Assembly: GCA_010157825.1 (NCBI GenBank) | Contig: VFSE01000281.1 | Span: 451,501-515,500, forward strand | DNA: 64,000 nucleotides | Direction of reading: 5' to 3' | From: Vickermania ingenoplastis | Lineage: Eukaryota > Euglenozoa > Kinetoplastea > Trypanosomatida > Trypanosomatidae | Shown here: one piece after another, positions 22,050 to 31,444 of the stretch | Layout of the letters: each line of letters begins with the position of its first letter | Numbering within the stretch: position 1 is the first letter of the stretch | Program-made: the position numbers and the translations under genes | Notes under the pieces: generated by a model | The model's input: the letters and a program-made list of their open reading frames with translations, nothing else | Told to the model about the DNA's origin: nothing | The model's database searches: none

Positions 22050-23344
22050 CCTGCCGTCACCCCCTCGGCTCTCGGAACACAAACGTCTCAACATCCCGTT
22101 GGCGTACTTGCATTGGGATCAAGAGCATGCCCGTGAACCCACCCAGGGCGTCGAGGAGGAGGAGGCCCACGCACCTCCTCAGTTCCCACCGGAGATCCAC
22201 GCACCAGACGAAGTGACACGGGTAGCGAACGCCAACAGCTCCCCCGCGCCCCCCCAGCAACGACACCAGGAGTCCGAGGAGGAGCAACAGCATCGCCACC
22301 CCGAGCCGCACACAGAGGACGACCCCATCCGGTACCCACAAACACCGTCCGGTCACCGACCAACAACGCGAGAAGAGGAAGCCAAGTGGGCCTGGACAAA
22401 CGCCACTTTCTACCCGGTCCACCCTGTACCGGTGGCATCCCTCTGGCACATGGCCCATTGCCCAAAATCGGGGTGTGGTCACACCTTCTAAGGACGCAGT
22501 CGCATGGTAGACCTCACCACGCACCTTGCCGCACAGCACCCGGGTTTTGGCCTCGACAAAGAACAACTGGTTGACTTTAACCTCTGTCAGTGCCTTCTGT
22601 GCCATGAGGTCCTCAGCGGCACATCCGCGGCCCGTACGTCACACCGTCGCCGATGCCACCTACCGCAAGGCCAACTCACGTGCCTGCAAGACTTCGCACA
22701 AAGGGCCCCGCCTCCACCTCCCCCAACTATGGATTTTCTCCAGCCCCCCTCCGAACAAGACAATGCTTGGTTGAGGGTCCGACCACGCACGCTCCGTATC
22801 CTTCACCGCTCTGAATTCAGAACCTGGATTCAGAAGATCAGGACGGCGCTCACAGGTTACGGGGCGATGGATGGGGCGCACAGACACGACGCCCAACTCC
22901 GCCTGCTTGACCTACCACGGCTGTATCCCCAACCAAAGCCGAGAGGCGAAGACGAGAACTCGGAGAGAGGCCCCCAGGAGGACGACGCCAGAGACCGCAC
23001 CGCAACTCCTCGTCATGCCCCACCAGACCGCCCACAGGAAGCGCCGACCGCAGCCACAAGCGCCACAGGCACGGACGATGACGACGACAAATGGGACGCG
23101 GCATCCTCCGTCTCCAACCTTGGCCCGCAGCAGGCCACCGACAAACAAAAGGCGCGGGAGAAACGACGAACCATCGCAAGGGTGATGCGATTCCTACACG
23201 TAGGGGCCCTCGGAAAGGCCGCCAGAGCAGGAGAGCAGAAGCAGGCACCGATGCTCCCTGCGGCCACCGCCGAGGCCCCGCTGCGCGCACTCCACCCGGA
23301 AGAAGACCAAACGGATTTCCCCCGTCCCCCCGAAGTCGACGATG

Positions 23345-23582
23345 ACGTGTCTATCTTTCGTTTCTCTTCCTTTACTCTGCGCCATAAACCCCACATATAA
23401 GACCATCACTGGCGCAGAGGGCCCTTGCCATAGGATGAATCGCAAACAGAAGGCCATGGTCACGAAGTAAGTACCCTGAGGTACCAATCCTACTACACAC
23501 GCGTTGCTTACTTGCACGGTCGCCACCTCGGTCTGCGATCTCTCCCGCACAAAGACAGGGACAAAAAAAAAAAAAAAAAAAA
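23345..23582 (+). mobile_element. SINE-like poly(A) retroposon, copy S2
   Basis: This copy has the same 218-base core as S1 and a 20-base A tail (23563-23582). It lies between the zinc-finger and reverse-transcriptase parts of the LINE, in the same orientation. A convincing target-site duplication is not visible; only a short imperfect match (gatgacg against gatgtcg) lies across it. Confidence 0.78.
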
Positions 23583-24915
23583 GGCGGATGTCGCCATCGC
23601 CATCCGTCGTCGGATGTCGAGAGGAGCCAGCCCAGGGATTGACGGGTGGACGCGTGAGCTCCCCATGCCAGTACTGGAACACAAGGACCTCCTAGAGGAC
23701 CTCACAATTCTGGTACAAGACATCATCAATTGCAAGGTCTCCCCCAGCTTCGCCACACGCATCCGAGCGTCCGCGGTACTCCCTCTTAAGAAGGACGACG
23801 CCGGAAACGTGCGGCCGATCACGCCGGAGAGTGTGTGGATGAAGCTCCCATCAATTGTCACGTTCCGTAAGCTGGACCTGGCGGTCCGCCGGAAGTTCAA
23901 GGACTACCAGCACGGGGTCTGGGGAGATGCGGCCGTGGCCGTCAAACAGATCCGGCAAGCGAGGACCTCTGACCCCCGAAACGTCGTGGTCGCGCTCGAC
24001 GGCAAGAACGCTTACAACGCGGTAAGCCGTCGTAAGATACTCGAGGCGACGTTCGCCGACGAACACCTCCGGAGGATCTGGGGCATCTCGTGCCTCGCCC
24101 TCGGCACCCCAGGCGTCCTCCATGTCTACGATGGGGACACCGCAGCGGCCAAGCTGGAGTCCACGGCAGGGGTCCGCCAGGGGATGGTACTCGGGCCAGT
24201 GCTTTTGCACAAGGGCTACACGAGGTGCTACGCCCCATCATGGACCGCCACCCCCAGGTGAAGCTCGTCGCGTATCTCGACGACATCACCCTGGTGGGTC
24301 GCGATGCGGACGTTCAGGACGCCCTCGATGCTCTGCATCCAGCGCTTCGTAGTTTCGGCTATGGGGTGAACGCGCTCAAGAGCGTCGCGATCCAGCGGCC
24401 CGAGGCCCAACGGCTCTTCGTCGGAGGCGAAGCGATTCCCGTGGAAATGGGGGTCGCAAAGATACTGGGAGCAGCGTTCAGTGTCGACGACGCGGAGGTG
24501 GACATCACGCCGTGGTTGTTACAGAGGGTCAAGAAACAGGACCCGTTCTTCGACTTCCTGGCGGGACAGGGCTTGTCTGCACAGTCAAAGCTCATCCTGC
24601 TGCGAGCCTCGGGGCTCCCTCGCATGCAGCACCTCCTCCGCACGCACGACCCCAGCACCTCCTCCCCGACGACAGGGTCGAAGAGACACCTGCGCGTGCT
24701 CCAGGCCCCGTCCCCCCCAGACACGGCAAAAGCGCTGAGGGAATTGCCCCTGCGCCACGGTGGCCTAGGGCTGCGGCGGCAGGCCGAGATCGCCTGCTAC
24801 GCACGTGGCGGCGTAGGCCAGAAGGGCGACCAGCACAACACCACGATGAAAGCGGACAAGGACAAGGTTACCTCCCTCAATACACTCCTCACGGAGCCTG
24901 CGAGGAACCTCGTGC

Positions 24916-25014
24916 TTTTTTTTTTTGTCCCTGTCTTTGTGCGGGAGAGATCGCAGACCGAGGTGGCGACCGTGCAAGTAAGCAACGCGTGTGTAGTAGG
25001 AATGGTACCTCAGA
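24916..25014 (-). mobile_element. SINE-like poly(A) retroposon, copy S3, 5'-truncated and inverted
   Basis: This copy is in reverse orientation: an 11-base T-run (24916-24926) is followed by the reverse complement of the last ~90 bases of the S1/S2 core, ending at ggtacctcag. The 5' half is missing, as is typical of target-primed reverse transcription. It sits at the end of the LINE thumb region and may have separated that from its lost C-terminus. Confidence 0.78.
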
Positions 25015-25581
25015 TCTCATCCGAAAAAACAATTATTCCACTCCGCAGGAGCAGGGCGGAAGCAAAAAAGCAAGTGGTAAAAACCTAGCGACTTCAAAAC
25101 TTCGCGGTGCGTCCCCGCCCAACATCACCAACGGGCAGCGCTCGTCTAAAGGCAGGACGGAGCGCAAGGCCAATCCTACGTTCGTCCACCGATCCTTACA
25201 ACCATCAATGACGATTGGAGCACCAGCGCCAATTTTGTCCGACACAGGAGCTCTAGAGCTAGCGGAACGCGGTCGTTTACCCTTGCAAGGCATCGTGTCG
25301 AGATCCAATCTAAAGCTACCAAGAAGCTAAAAGCTAAAAAATCAAAATTGGCAGCAAAGTGGATCGAAGTAAAGGATGCCTTGTTGTGCTGTCCATCAGA
25401 AACAAATAAAGAAGTTCAAAGGGTCAAGTACAGTTCCGTTATCGAGGGGTCGTATCGAGATTTTATGGATGACCTTCCGTTTTTCTCCCTGCCACCAATA
25501 TTGTTATCTATCAATCCAAATGCATTTCGTTTTTTTCTACCCGTTCTTATCCTCCTCCCGCAATCACCACCAAAAAAAAAA
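25015..25581. other. Unassigned region between LINE and tRNA cluster
   Basis: No gene is assigned. One plus-strand frame stays open from about 25147 to 25626 and has a protein-like composition in its first ~115 codons, with a Lys-rich stretch (KKLKAKKSKLAAKW). It has no ATG near its start, and its 3' end runs into the tRNA-His gene. It may be the remnant of a mobile element or host gene. Confidence 0.4.
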
Positions 25582-25651
25582 GGGGAGACCGGGAATCGGA
25601 CCCGGGTATTCAGAGCCACAATCTGATGTTCTGCCACTGAACTATCTCCCC
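25582..25651 (-). tRNA. tRNA-His (GTG)
   Basis: The cloverleaf folds fully: the acceptor GGGGAGA pairs with TCTCCCC, the anticodon stem TCAGA/TCTGA encloses loop TTGTGGC (anticodon GTG), and the T arm is CCGGG TCCGATT CCCGG. A long T-run on the minus strand (25572-25581) follows as the pol III terminator. Confidence 0.95.
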
Positions 25652-25716
25652 GCGGTACCTTGTCGTTTCAGAGACGCAAGTGCGCAATTACAGATACAAT
25701 GACAAATAACGAAAAA

Positions 25717-25789
25717 TACGACGGGCGGGGATTGAACCCGCGATCTCTCGCGTGTGAGGCGAATGTCCTAACCACTAGACGACCATCGC
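25717..25789 (-). tRNA. tRNA-Val (CAC)
   Basis: Acceptor GCGATGG pairs with CCGTCGT, with G-U wobbles. The anticodon stem TTCGC/GCGAG encloses CTCACAC (anticodon CAC) and the T arm is GCGGG TTCAATC CCCGC. A T-run follows (25712-25716 on the minus strand). Its 5' end faces that of tRNA-Arg, 81 bases away. Confidence 0.95.
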
Positions 25790-25870
25790 ACGTTAAGCTA
25801 TTTCGTTTTTCTGCATTAGGTATTGGAAAGTACCCTGTAAATAGGAGATGATACTTTTAGGGTGGACCAG

Positions 25871-25942
25871 GACGCTGTGGCGCAATGGAAGCGCGTCGGA
25901 CTCCGGATCCGGAAGTTGCGGGTTCGAATCCCGTCAGCGTTG
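25871..25942 (+). tRNA. tRNA-Arg (CCG)
   Basis: Acceptor GACGCTG pairs with CAGCGTT. The anticodon loop CTCCGGA gives anticodon CCG (codon CGG), and the T arm is GCGGG TTCGAAT CCCGT. A six-T terminator lies at 25943-25948. It is the only clear host gene on the plus strand. Confidence 0.95.
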
Positions 25943-25990
25943 TTTTTTCTTCGTCCTATGCGTTGCTTCAGTATTGTTGTGTGAAAAGTA

Positions 25991-26062
25991 CTCCGATACC
26001 GGGAATCGAACCCGGATCTCCTGGGTGAAAGCCAGGTGTTCTAACCGTTATACCATATCGGA
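25991..26062 (-). tRNA. tRNA-Glu (TTC)
   Basis: Acceptor TCCGATA pairs with TATCGGA. The anticodon stem CCTGG/CCAGG encloses CTTTCAC (anticodon TTC), and the T arm is CCGGG TTCGATT CCCGG. A short T-run (25984-25987, minus strand) is a possible terminator. Confidence 0.95.
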
Positions 26063-26551
26063 TACGGTTGTGTTATGTTGGTGATGTTATGTTTGCTCTT
26101 TCGTCGAGTGCCCTCCCGGTTAGTCCCTGTTTGGTGGAGGGTATGCGCCTAATCGGACTTGGATCCTCATTAGGCCTGTGACTATTGCAGCAGGGGGAAA
26201 AAAAACAACGTCGCATTTAGTATGCATGGAGTTTTTCCTTTTATAGGTCAGTTCCCTCTTTTTGAGTAAAAGAAAATGTGTACGAAGACGTGACGTGAAG
26301 AAGAAAATATTTTTCCACTATTTCGGGGCACAATCGGACAACAGATAAATCAGACGGCTTGAAACTGGCCGGAAAACTGAAGAAATTGCATACATTTAGC
26401 TTTGTTTTGTTTACTATTAGTTATTATTGGCGTTAGACGAGAAAGACTGAACACCTACGTTTCTGGCCAATTGATATCTGACTGTCGATCCTAAGTTCCC
26501 GTGGATTAAGCGACATGCAGAGAGATGAGAGCCCCAAAATAATTAGATGCG
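26063..26551. other. Intergenic region upstream of tRNA-Glu, with two adjacent hairpins
   Basis: Two short inverted repeats lie side by side: 26109-26116 with 26136-26143 (core ccctcc/ggaggg) and 26147-26153 with 26169-26175 (gcctaat/attaggc). An A-run follows at 26199-26206. The rest is AT-rich and should include the 3' UTR of the next gene. In trypanosomatids small pol III RNA genes often sit divergently next to a tRNA gene, but I cannot match this sequence to U-snRNA or 7SL RNA. Confidence 0.4.
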
Positions 26552-28207
26552 CTAGATGAATTCAAAGCCATCCACGAAGCGGTGAAACTCCTTTTCGTAT
26601 TTTTTCCATTCGCCCTTGGCCAGCTCCCACCTGATAAGATACGAGTTTCCATCAACAACAAAAACAAGCGAGTTGCTACGCGCTTCCATCTTCTGTCCCA
26701 TCCCAATTTCTATCATCTCGGATGATTCAACCTTTATGCACGGGTACCCACACAGCTCTTCATACCCGAAAGTTGCCTCAGGATTGTCTTCCTCGATTTG
26801 CTGGCGCCATTCCTCCAATGTTTCGCATTCCTTTTCCAGGGCCATGCGAATCACAGCAGTAGGAAACGATAGAGCTTCCTCTGGTGCCTGCTGCTGCGGC
26901 ATCCCTTTGGGATGGTACATCACTGTATCGGGGTTCAGAACAGAAGACAGAACAGCACTTCCTGGAGCAATCTTGAATCTAAACCTGTTTTCTCTCACAA
27001 ACATTGCGAAGCAATCATCCGACTGGGCTGGTCGAACACTCCTTAACGCTTGAACAATTGATGATTCGGGTATGCGTGAAGCGCCTTTGTGCGACGTGAT
27101 GCAGATCGAATAGCCCCCAGTTGAAATAATTTTCTTCTCTTTTTCGAGAGAACGGCCGATTCTCACCCCGTTCACGTTCTCTTCTTCGGGGAGAGAGAGA
27201 AAATCTTCGGGCTCCTCTCCGGTGTTGTACAGAGCGATGTCCTCCGACCGTAGCTTCGAGTTCACGCCAAATAGCCCCAAGGCCTTCGACTCCTGCTGCT
27301 GTGGCATTCCTTTCCAGCTCCACAAAGAATCGAGTGTAAGAGAAATACCTTTCAAATTCACTTCGATGCGATCTGAAGAACTCTTAACAGATTGAATAAC
27401 CACATTTTTGGCAATCACTTGAAGAGCTTGATGTTGAACGCCTTCCGGGCTTCCGATCATCTGAAGATTGTACGTCATCCCGTTCTCCATTGCCAGATAA
27501 TTTGTCGAAAGTAGCGACATCATAGGGTGAGCAATAATGAATTCAAGTAAATGAGTGAATGCCCCTACCCGCACTGTTTCATCCTTGCGTTGCATTGGCT
27601 GAACTCCATTGGTCATTAGAAACATTGTCTCCATTGCTGTTGATTTCATCAGCTGAATGTACTCTTCTTTTTGCAGCTGCTCCGTAGAAATATCTTCGAT
27701 AGACAACAAAATATAGGTTCCGTCACTGGTATCTGGGGGCATGATCTGAATTATTGCGATGTTCGGCGCCGCTGGCGGACCTTCCACAGCACTCCAGCCT
27801 GCAGGAATTTTCATTTCTACACCATAATGTGGGTAGGAAACAATCTCCAGGGGTTCGTCCACGGCAGACTTGGGTACCACCACAGATTCGGCACCTGCGC
27901 TTACAGTTTCTTCTATCGTTTCGTCCAGTAGTCGATCCAAATCATCCACTGCTGGAATGGAACTGGACTGTGGCAACTCTGCTTTCGTTTCTCTCTGATT
28001 AGGTTTATCACCTTCGTACACTGGTTCGCTTGTAACATCTGCTGGCTCTGGAGCCTCGACTCTTAGCTTTGGCACAGCAGCAAAAGAAATGTCGTCTTGG
28101 TCATGATCGTTCGCTGAGCGCGATTTTCTAACCAACAGCACGGCGGCGGTAAATGCTAGTCCAGCTGTCACACCCGCTACGGCGAGCACTTTCCGATTAC
28201 TCACCAT
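26552..28207 (-). CDS. Membrane-anchored hypothetical protein with PsbP/DUF1795-like segments
   Basis: The protein has 551 residues; the ATG at 28207 opens MVSNRKVLAVAG. Residues about 6-26 form a hydrophobic segment (VAGVTAGLAFTAAVLLV) followed by RKSR, i.e. an N-terminal signal anchor. An acidic disordered linker runs to about residue 115. After that, segments such as YPHYGVEMKIPAGWSAVEGP resemble the PsbP/Mog1/DUF1795 fold seen in several lipid- or envelope-associated proteins. A partly similar layout recurs in the C-terminal half (FRFKIAPGSAVLSS), hinting at two or three copies. GC content is lower than in genes further right. I infer a membrane-tethered protein, possibly mitochondrial or ER. 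The fold assignment is tentative. Confidence 0.75.
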   Translation of the reverse strand: MVSNRKVLAVAGVTAGLAFTAAVLLVRKSRSANDHDQDDISFAAVPKLRVEAPEPADVTSEPVYEGDKPNQRETKAELPQSSSIPAVDDLDRLLDETIEETVSAGAESVVVPKSAVDEPLEIVSYPHYGVEMKIPAGWSAVEGPPAAPNIAIIQIMPPDTSDGTYILLSIEDISTEQLQKEEYIQLMKSTAMETMFLMTNGVQPMQRKDETVRVGAFTHLLEFIIAHPMMSLLSTNYLAMENGMTYNLQMIGSPEGVQHQALQVIAKNVVIQSVKSSSDRIEVNLKGISLTLDSLWSWKGMPQQQESKALGLFGVNSKLRSEDIALYNTGEEPEDFLSLPEEENVNGVRIGRSLEKEKKIISTGGYSICITSHKGASRIPESSIVQALRSVRPAQSDDCFAMFVRENRFRFKIAPGSAVLSSVLNPDTVMYHPKGMPQQQAPEEALSFPTAVIRMALEKECETLEEWRQQIEEDNPEATFGYEELCGYPCIKVESSEMIEIGMGQKMEARSNSLVFVVDGNSYLIRWELAKGEWKKYEKEFHRFVDGFEFI

Positions 28208-28454
28208 CCCCAAACGATGACGGCAACAAGCCTGCGTATCTGTTTACAGAAGACGGAGCAAAAGAAAAAGGGGAAAAAAGAAAGAAGAATGCCTAATATG
28301 GATCGAATGTAACAACACCAAAAGACCTGCAGTAACGAACATCCCAGTTGCGAACGGGGTGGTACGGGGTATACACCCCGTACCGCGGTGTATACCGCAC
28401 AATCAATGAATGCAGAGAATGGGATTAACCACTGCTGTATCTTGACTCAACGGT
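28208..28454. other. Spacer with nested inverted repeats
   Basis: The first ~100 bases contain the 5' region of the membrane-anchored protein gene. At 28361-28384 ggtacggggt and accccgtacc form a perfect 10-bp inverted repeat around atac. The adjoining 28385-28398 (gcggt-gtat-accgc) forms another, and tatacacc/ggtgtata can pair between them. Confidence 0.6.
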
Positions 28455-28975
28455 CGGTGATCAGATGCTACGGATCGGTCAGGAACTCTGCCAGAACCAG
28501 CTGTGGCAGATGGCCGAGCCACTTACGCCAACATACGACGACTCCAGGTATGACTTCATTGCCGTATCGGACGCATCGTATGGTGGTTGCCGCGCGCAGG
28601 GAACGATCACAGGGTACCAACAAAGATGGGAGCACCAACCCTATTTTGACGGTAACGACGGCAGAGACGATGACGTTCAGAAGCACACCACTCCGCACAC
28701 GCGGAACCACGTGCCGTAGAGCTCGTACTCCGTACGCTGATCCAAGAGAGTCTTCGGGATGGCGCTAAGGTTGCCTTTATGACGGATCAACGGCGCACCA
28801 ACCGGATTCGGTGGGATCGGCAGAGGGTACTCCCTGAACAAGCTCTTTGAGTTTGTGTATGACCTGTGGCACCGGCACCACATTGAGGTCACATTCTTCT
28901 GGCTGCAGGGTAAGGTGAACCCTTCGGACACGATATCGAGGGTCTTGGGGGGGGCCTGACGACCTTTTCGGCGTG
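28455..28975 (+). mobile_element. Fossil of a retroelement RNase H region, possibly DIRS/VIPER-TATE-like
   Basis: The plus strand carries RNase H-like motifs in order: a first acidic motif in FIAVSDASYGG, a helix-like AEPRAVELVLRTL, an acidic AFMTDQ and, near the end, VTFFWLQGKVNPSD. This pattern suits the RNase H of tyrosine-recombinase retroelements known from trypanosomatids (VIPER, TATE). No reverse transcriptase or recombinase part is seen. It is broken, with one or two breaks, and is a short remnant. Family is uncertain. Confidence 0.45.
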
Positions 28976-29166
28976 TACACTTTTCAGCCCGTACATCCAG
29001 ATCCCGCTGCTGCGATCCACTTGCTGCAACGTAAACATTACACACTACCCTTGATGTTTTTCTCATATATCTTCTTCTTTTTCCTTCTTATTGACTAATA
29101 GACTTCCAGGTTATTAGCGCAGCAACCTTTTAGCAATGAAAAATCATAGAAATCGTATTTTCGCCA

Positions 29167-29690
29167 TCATGTCCGATTCCACTTCACCACAGATTTCGGC
29201 AGAGCAGACGTCAGCTCTTTAACAGTCCATAGCAGTTCGCATGGCACCATACGCTGCACTGAAAGCGGCCGGCGAGATCACGGAGGAGGACCTCAAGAGC
29301 ATCAAGCTGGAAGTCATAAAGGAGGAGGCAAGCCGCTTCGCCACGGCACCAGCATACGACTACAACGGCAGAAATATGAAGTTCTCCTCTGAGGATATTA
29401 AACGCCAGCCGTGGCTGAAGGAGATGGAAGCGTCACGGGGCGGCAGTGATGGTGGATCCGAACGGATGTGGTCAACACCTTCCTGGCAAAGGCTGCCGCG
29501 GGATCCCTCCCCCCCCTTCTTACGCTTATTGGACAGTATCTGCTGTTCCCTACGGATAGGGAGCGTGGAAGAAGGCACCTCATTGAGATTCTATTCAAGC
29601 AGCCGGCGAGCACCCGTTTAAAGGTGCACAACTGGGCCGTACTGACGACAGCGCCGGTGGGGACGGACCTCGTAGTGGGCGAGAAGTAGC
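29167..29690 (+). mobile_element. Broken plus-strand coding remnant, possibly of the same element
   Basis: Protein-like sequence in the plus strand includes ITEEDLKSIKLEVIKEEAS and, further on, LLTLIGQYLLFPTDRERG and APVGTDLVVGEK. It matches no host family I know. It lies just after the RNase H fossil on the same strand, so I infer that it belonged to that element. It is broken, with a few breaks. Confidence 0.35.
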
Positions 29691-29872
29691 GTGGCATTGA
29701 CCTATTGAGATGAAATGAAATACAGGAATGCCACAAAAGAAAACGATAACAACATTGTTTGAGGTCCTTATACCCTTTTTGGTAAATGTTTTCTTTTTGT
29801 GATAACACAACATCCACTCTTGTCTCTCCTATCTTCTATTGTTACCCATAGCCCTTCGCATAGCTAGACGGA

Positions 29873-30011
29873 GATGAACATGAGCTTCTCTCACGGTGCT
29901 GGAGAGGATTTCTGAAGACTTTAGACTTTCACATCGAGGGTCAAAGATGAACACGAGTTTCCCTTTAAGGTGCTACAGCCCATTTCTGATGACATAGACC
30001 TACACATCGAG
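29873..30011. repeat. Imperfect tandem repeat of a 66-bp unit
   Basis: Units 29873-29938 and 29946-30011 both begin gatgaaca and end acatcgag, are both 66 bases long and are separated by 7 bases. Internal similarity is moderate. Confidence 0.75.
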
Positions 30012-30612
30012 CGACGTTGTGGAACAAAAAGGGAAAACAAGAATCCTATAGGAAATCTATAAGACTTTTCCGGGAACCCGGCAAGCGAAATTGGTTTCCA
30101 AAACGCATTAATCCTTCCTCTATCGTGGTTCTCGAAGAAGGCCAGGAGGCTCTCGTTGTAACATTGGATGGAGAGACATCACAAGTTCACAGGTCACAGC
30201 CTAAAATCAAACTCAGTGAAGGTGTCGGTGTTTAAAATACTCAATGTCTGTGCTGTTAGATCATATACTGATTAAATTGTATGTAGTTGTAAGATTGAAA
30301 AAAGGGAGTAGTAGCTAAGTCTGTAATATAAGAAGAAAGTAATACAAAAATAAAACAAAGTAACAGCGTAGAAAATAAATGTAACCCTCAGATTGGAAGT
30401 GTGTTGGGGTGTCTCGGTGAAACATATTTGCTACGTGGTGGCGTGCACCAATCCAAACTTTTACGTGAGATGACTTCGTGAGCCTAACCCAAAGAAGCGG
30501 AAGTTTAGTGAAGAAAATAAAAACACAAACAGGGTATTCTGGTGGGTGGGAAACTCAAATTTTATAACCTTTAAGTTCTTACCTAAGCGTCAAGAAGCAA
30601 GGAAAGAGGGGA

Positions 30613-30643
<31 letters not shown>

Positions 30644-30754
30644 TGCATCTCTCTAGCCGTCGGGAACGGCTTCCTACAACACCAAATATGAAGTAAGTCA
30701 GTTAAAGGATTAATTTAGGCATGGACACGCAGTGATCTATCGATAACGCTTTGA

Positions 30755-30853
30755 GATAGATGGAAAGAAAAATAGAGAGAGGGAGAGAACTGCGTCAAGA
30801 TGGAGGCCATGGCGAGACACTGGCGGGCTGCAGAGATCAACTAGCAGAACGTA
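30755..30853. repeat. Repeat shared with the leader region of the CCCH gene
   Basis: This sequence is similar to 32940-33030 in the same orientation, including gatagat, gagaga, actgcgtc, ggaggccatg-type and gcagagatcaa blocks. It may be the remnant of a duplicated gene leader. Confidence 0.65.
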
Positions 30854-31444
30854 GAGTACTGCAATATATATTTTTTTGTCATTCTTCTGTACAAACACGG
30901 TCACTTTACTGGAAAACAACGGCAGGCGCGATGGATCGGACCTGACCATATTTTGGCCGTTCATATATAACAAGGTGCGCTCCTAAACATCAAAACTGTC
31001 CAGACCAGAGGCCTGAATGACTCGAGGACCTCGGCAGTAGGATAGGGAGAAGGCGAATATGATGGGGTACCGCCTTTGTATACGTGTAAAGCATCACATT
31101 TGGGATTGAGCTCCTTGCCTACACATACCTATACCCCTAGGGAAAAGGAGAAGGAAGAAGCAAAGAAAACATAAGGAGTCAAGTTCTCTCTGAGCCAAGT
31201 ATCCGTAGGAATCAAGTCCGGAAACGGCAAGAACCTCTATTCATTTTCTTTGGTCTAGATTCACCCGAACAAGGGATGATCGCATTCAGTTAACTTTTTT
31301 ATGGTTTGGCGTTCCCGGCTCTTTATTTCATTACTTTTTCGTCGAAAGGCAAAAAGCCTCGTTGAAAATTTCTTTTCCTTGGAGCACGGGATCAAAAATA
31401 TAAATATAATACTTTTGGTTTGAAATTTTGCAGCATGCGGAGGG

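Larger units (their letters stand above)
20630..24915 (+). mobile_element. CRE/SLACS-like non-LTR retrotransposon (LINE), degenerate
   Basis: This plus-strand element is antisense to all host genes. The 5' part (about 20630-22400) encodes a Pro- and charge-rich region. A zinc-finger region follows (about 22450-22680): CPKSGCGHTF, then HLAAQH, and LCQCLLCHEVL with a further HRRRCH, broken by an in-frame TAA at 22489-22491. Reverse transcriptase spans about 23600-24450: SPGIDGWT (23630), LPLKK and RPITPESVWMKL, VVALDGKNAYNAV, AGVRQGMVLGP and the catalytic YLDD (24272-24283). The thumb region follows to about 24850. A one-T shortage near 24203 splits the RT frame. The restriction-like endonuclease expected at the C-terminus is not seen. 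SINE-like copies sit at 21796-22039 and 23345-23582, and another abuts the 3' end. Zinc fingers plus this RT type suggest the CRE clade, whose known members insert in spliced-leader RNA genes; no such gene is present here. Boundaries are uncertain. Confidence 0.75.

Noticed and set aside
23345-23582. Target-site duplication for copy S2
   Set aside because: Only a 6-7 base imperfect match flanks it, within chance.
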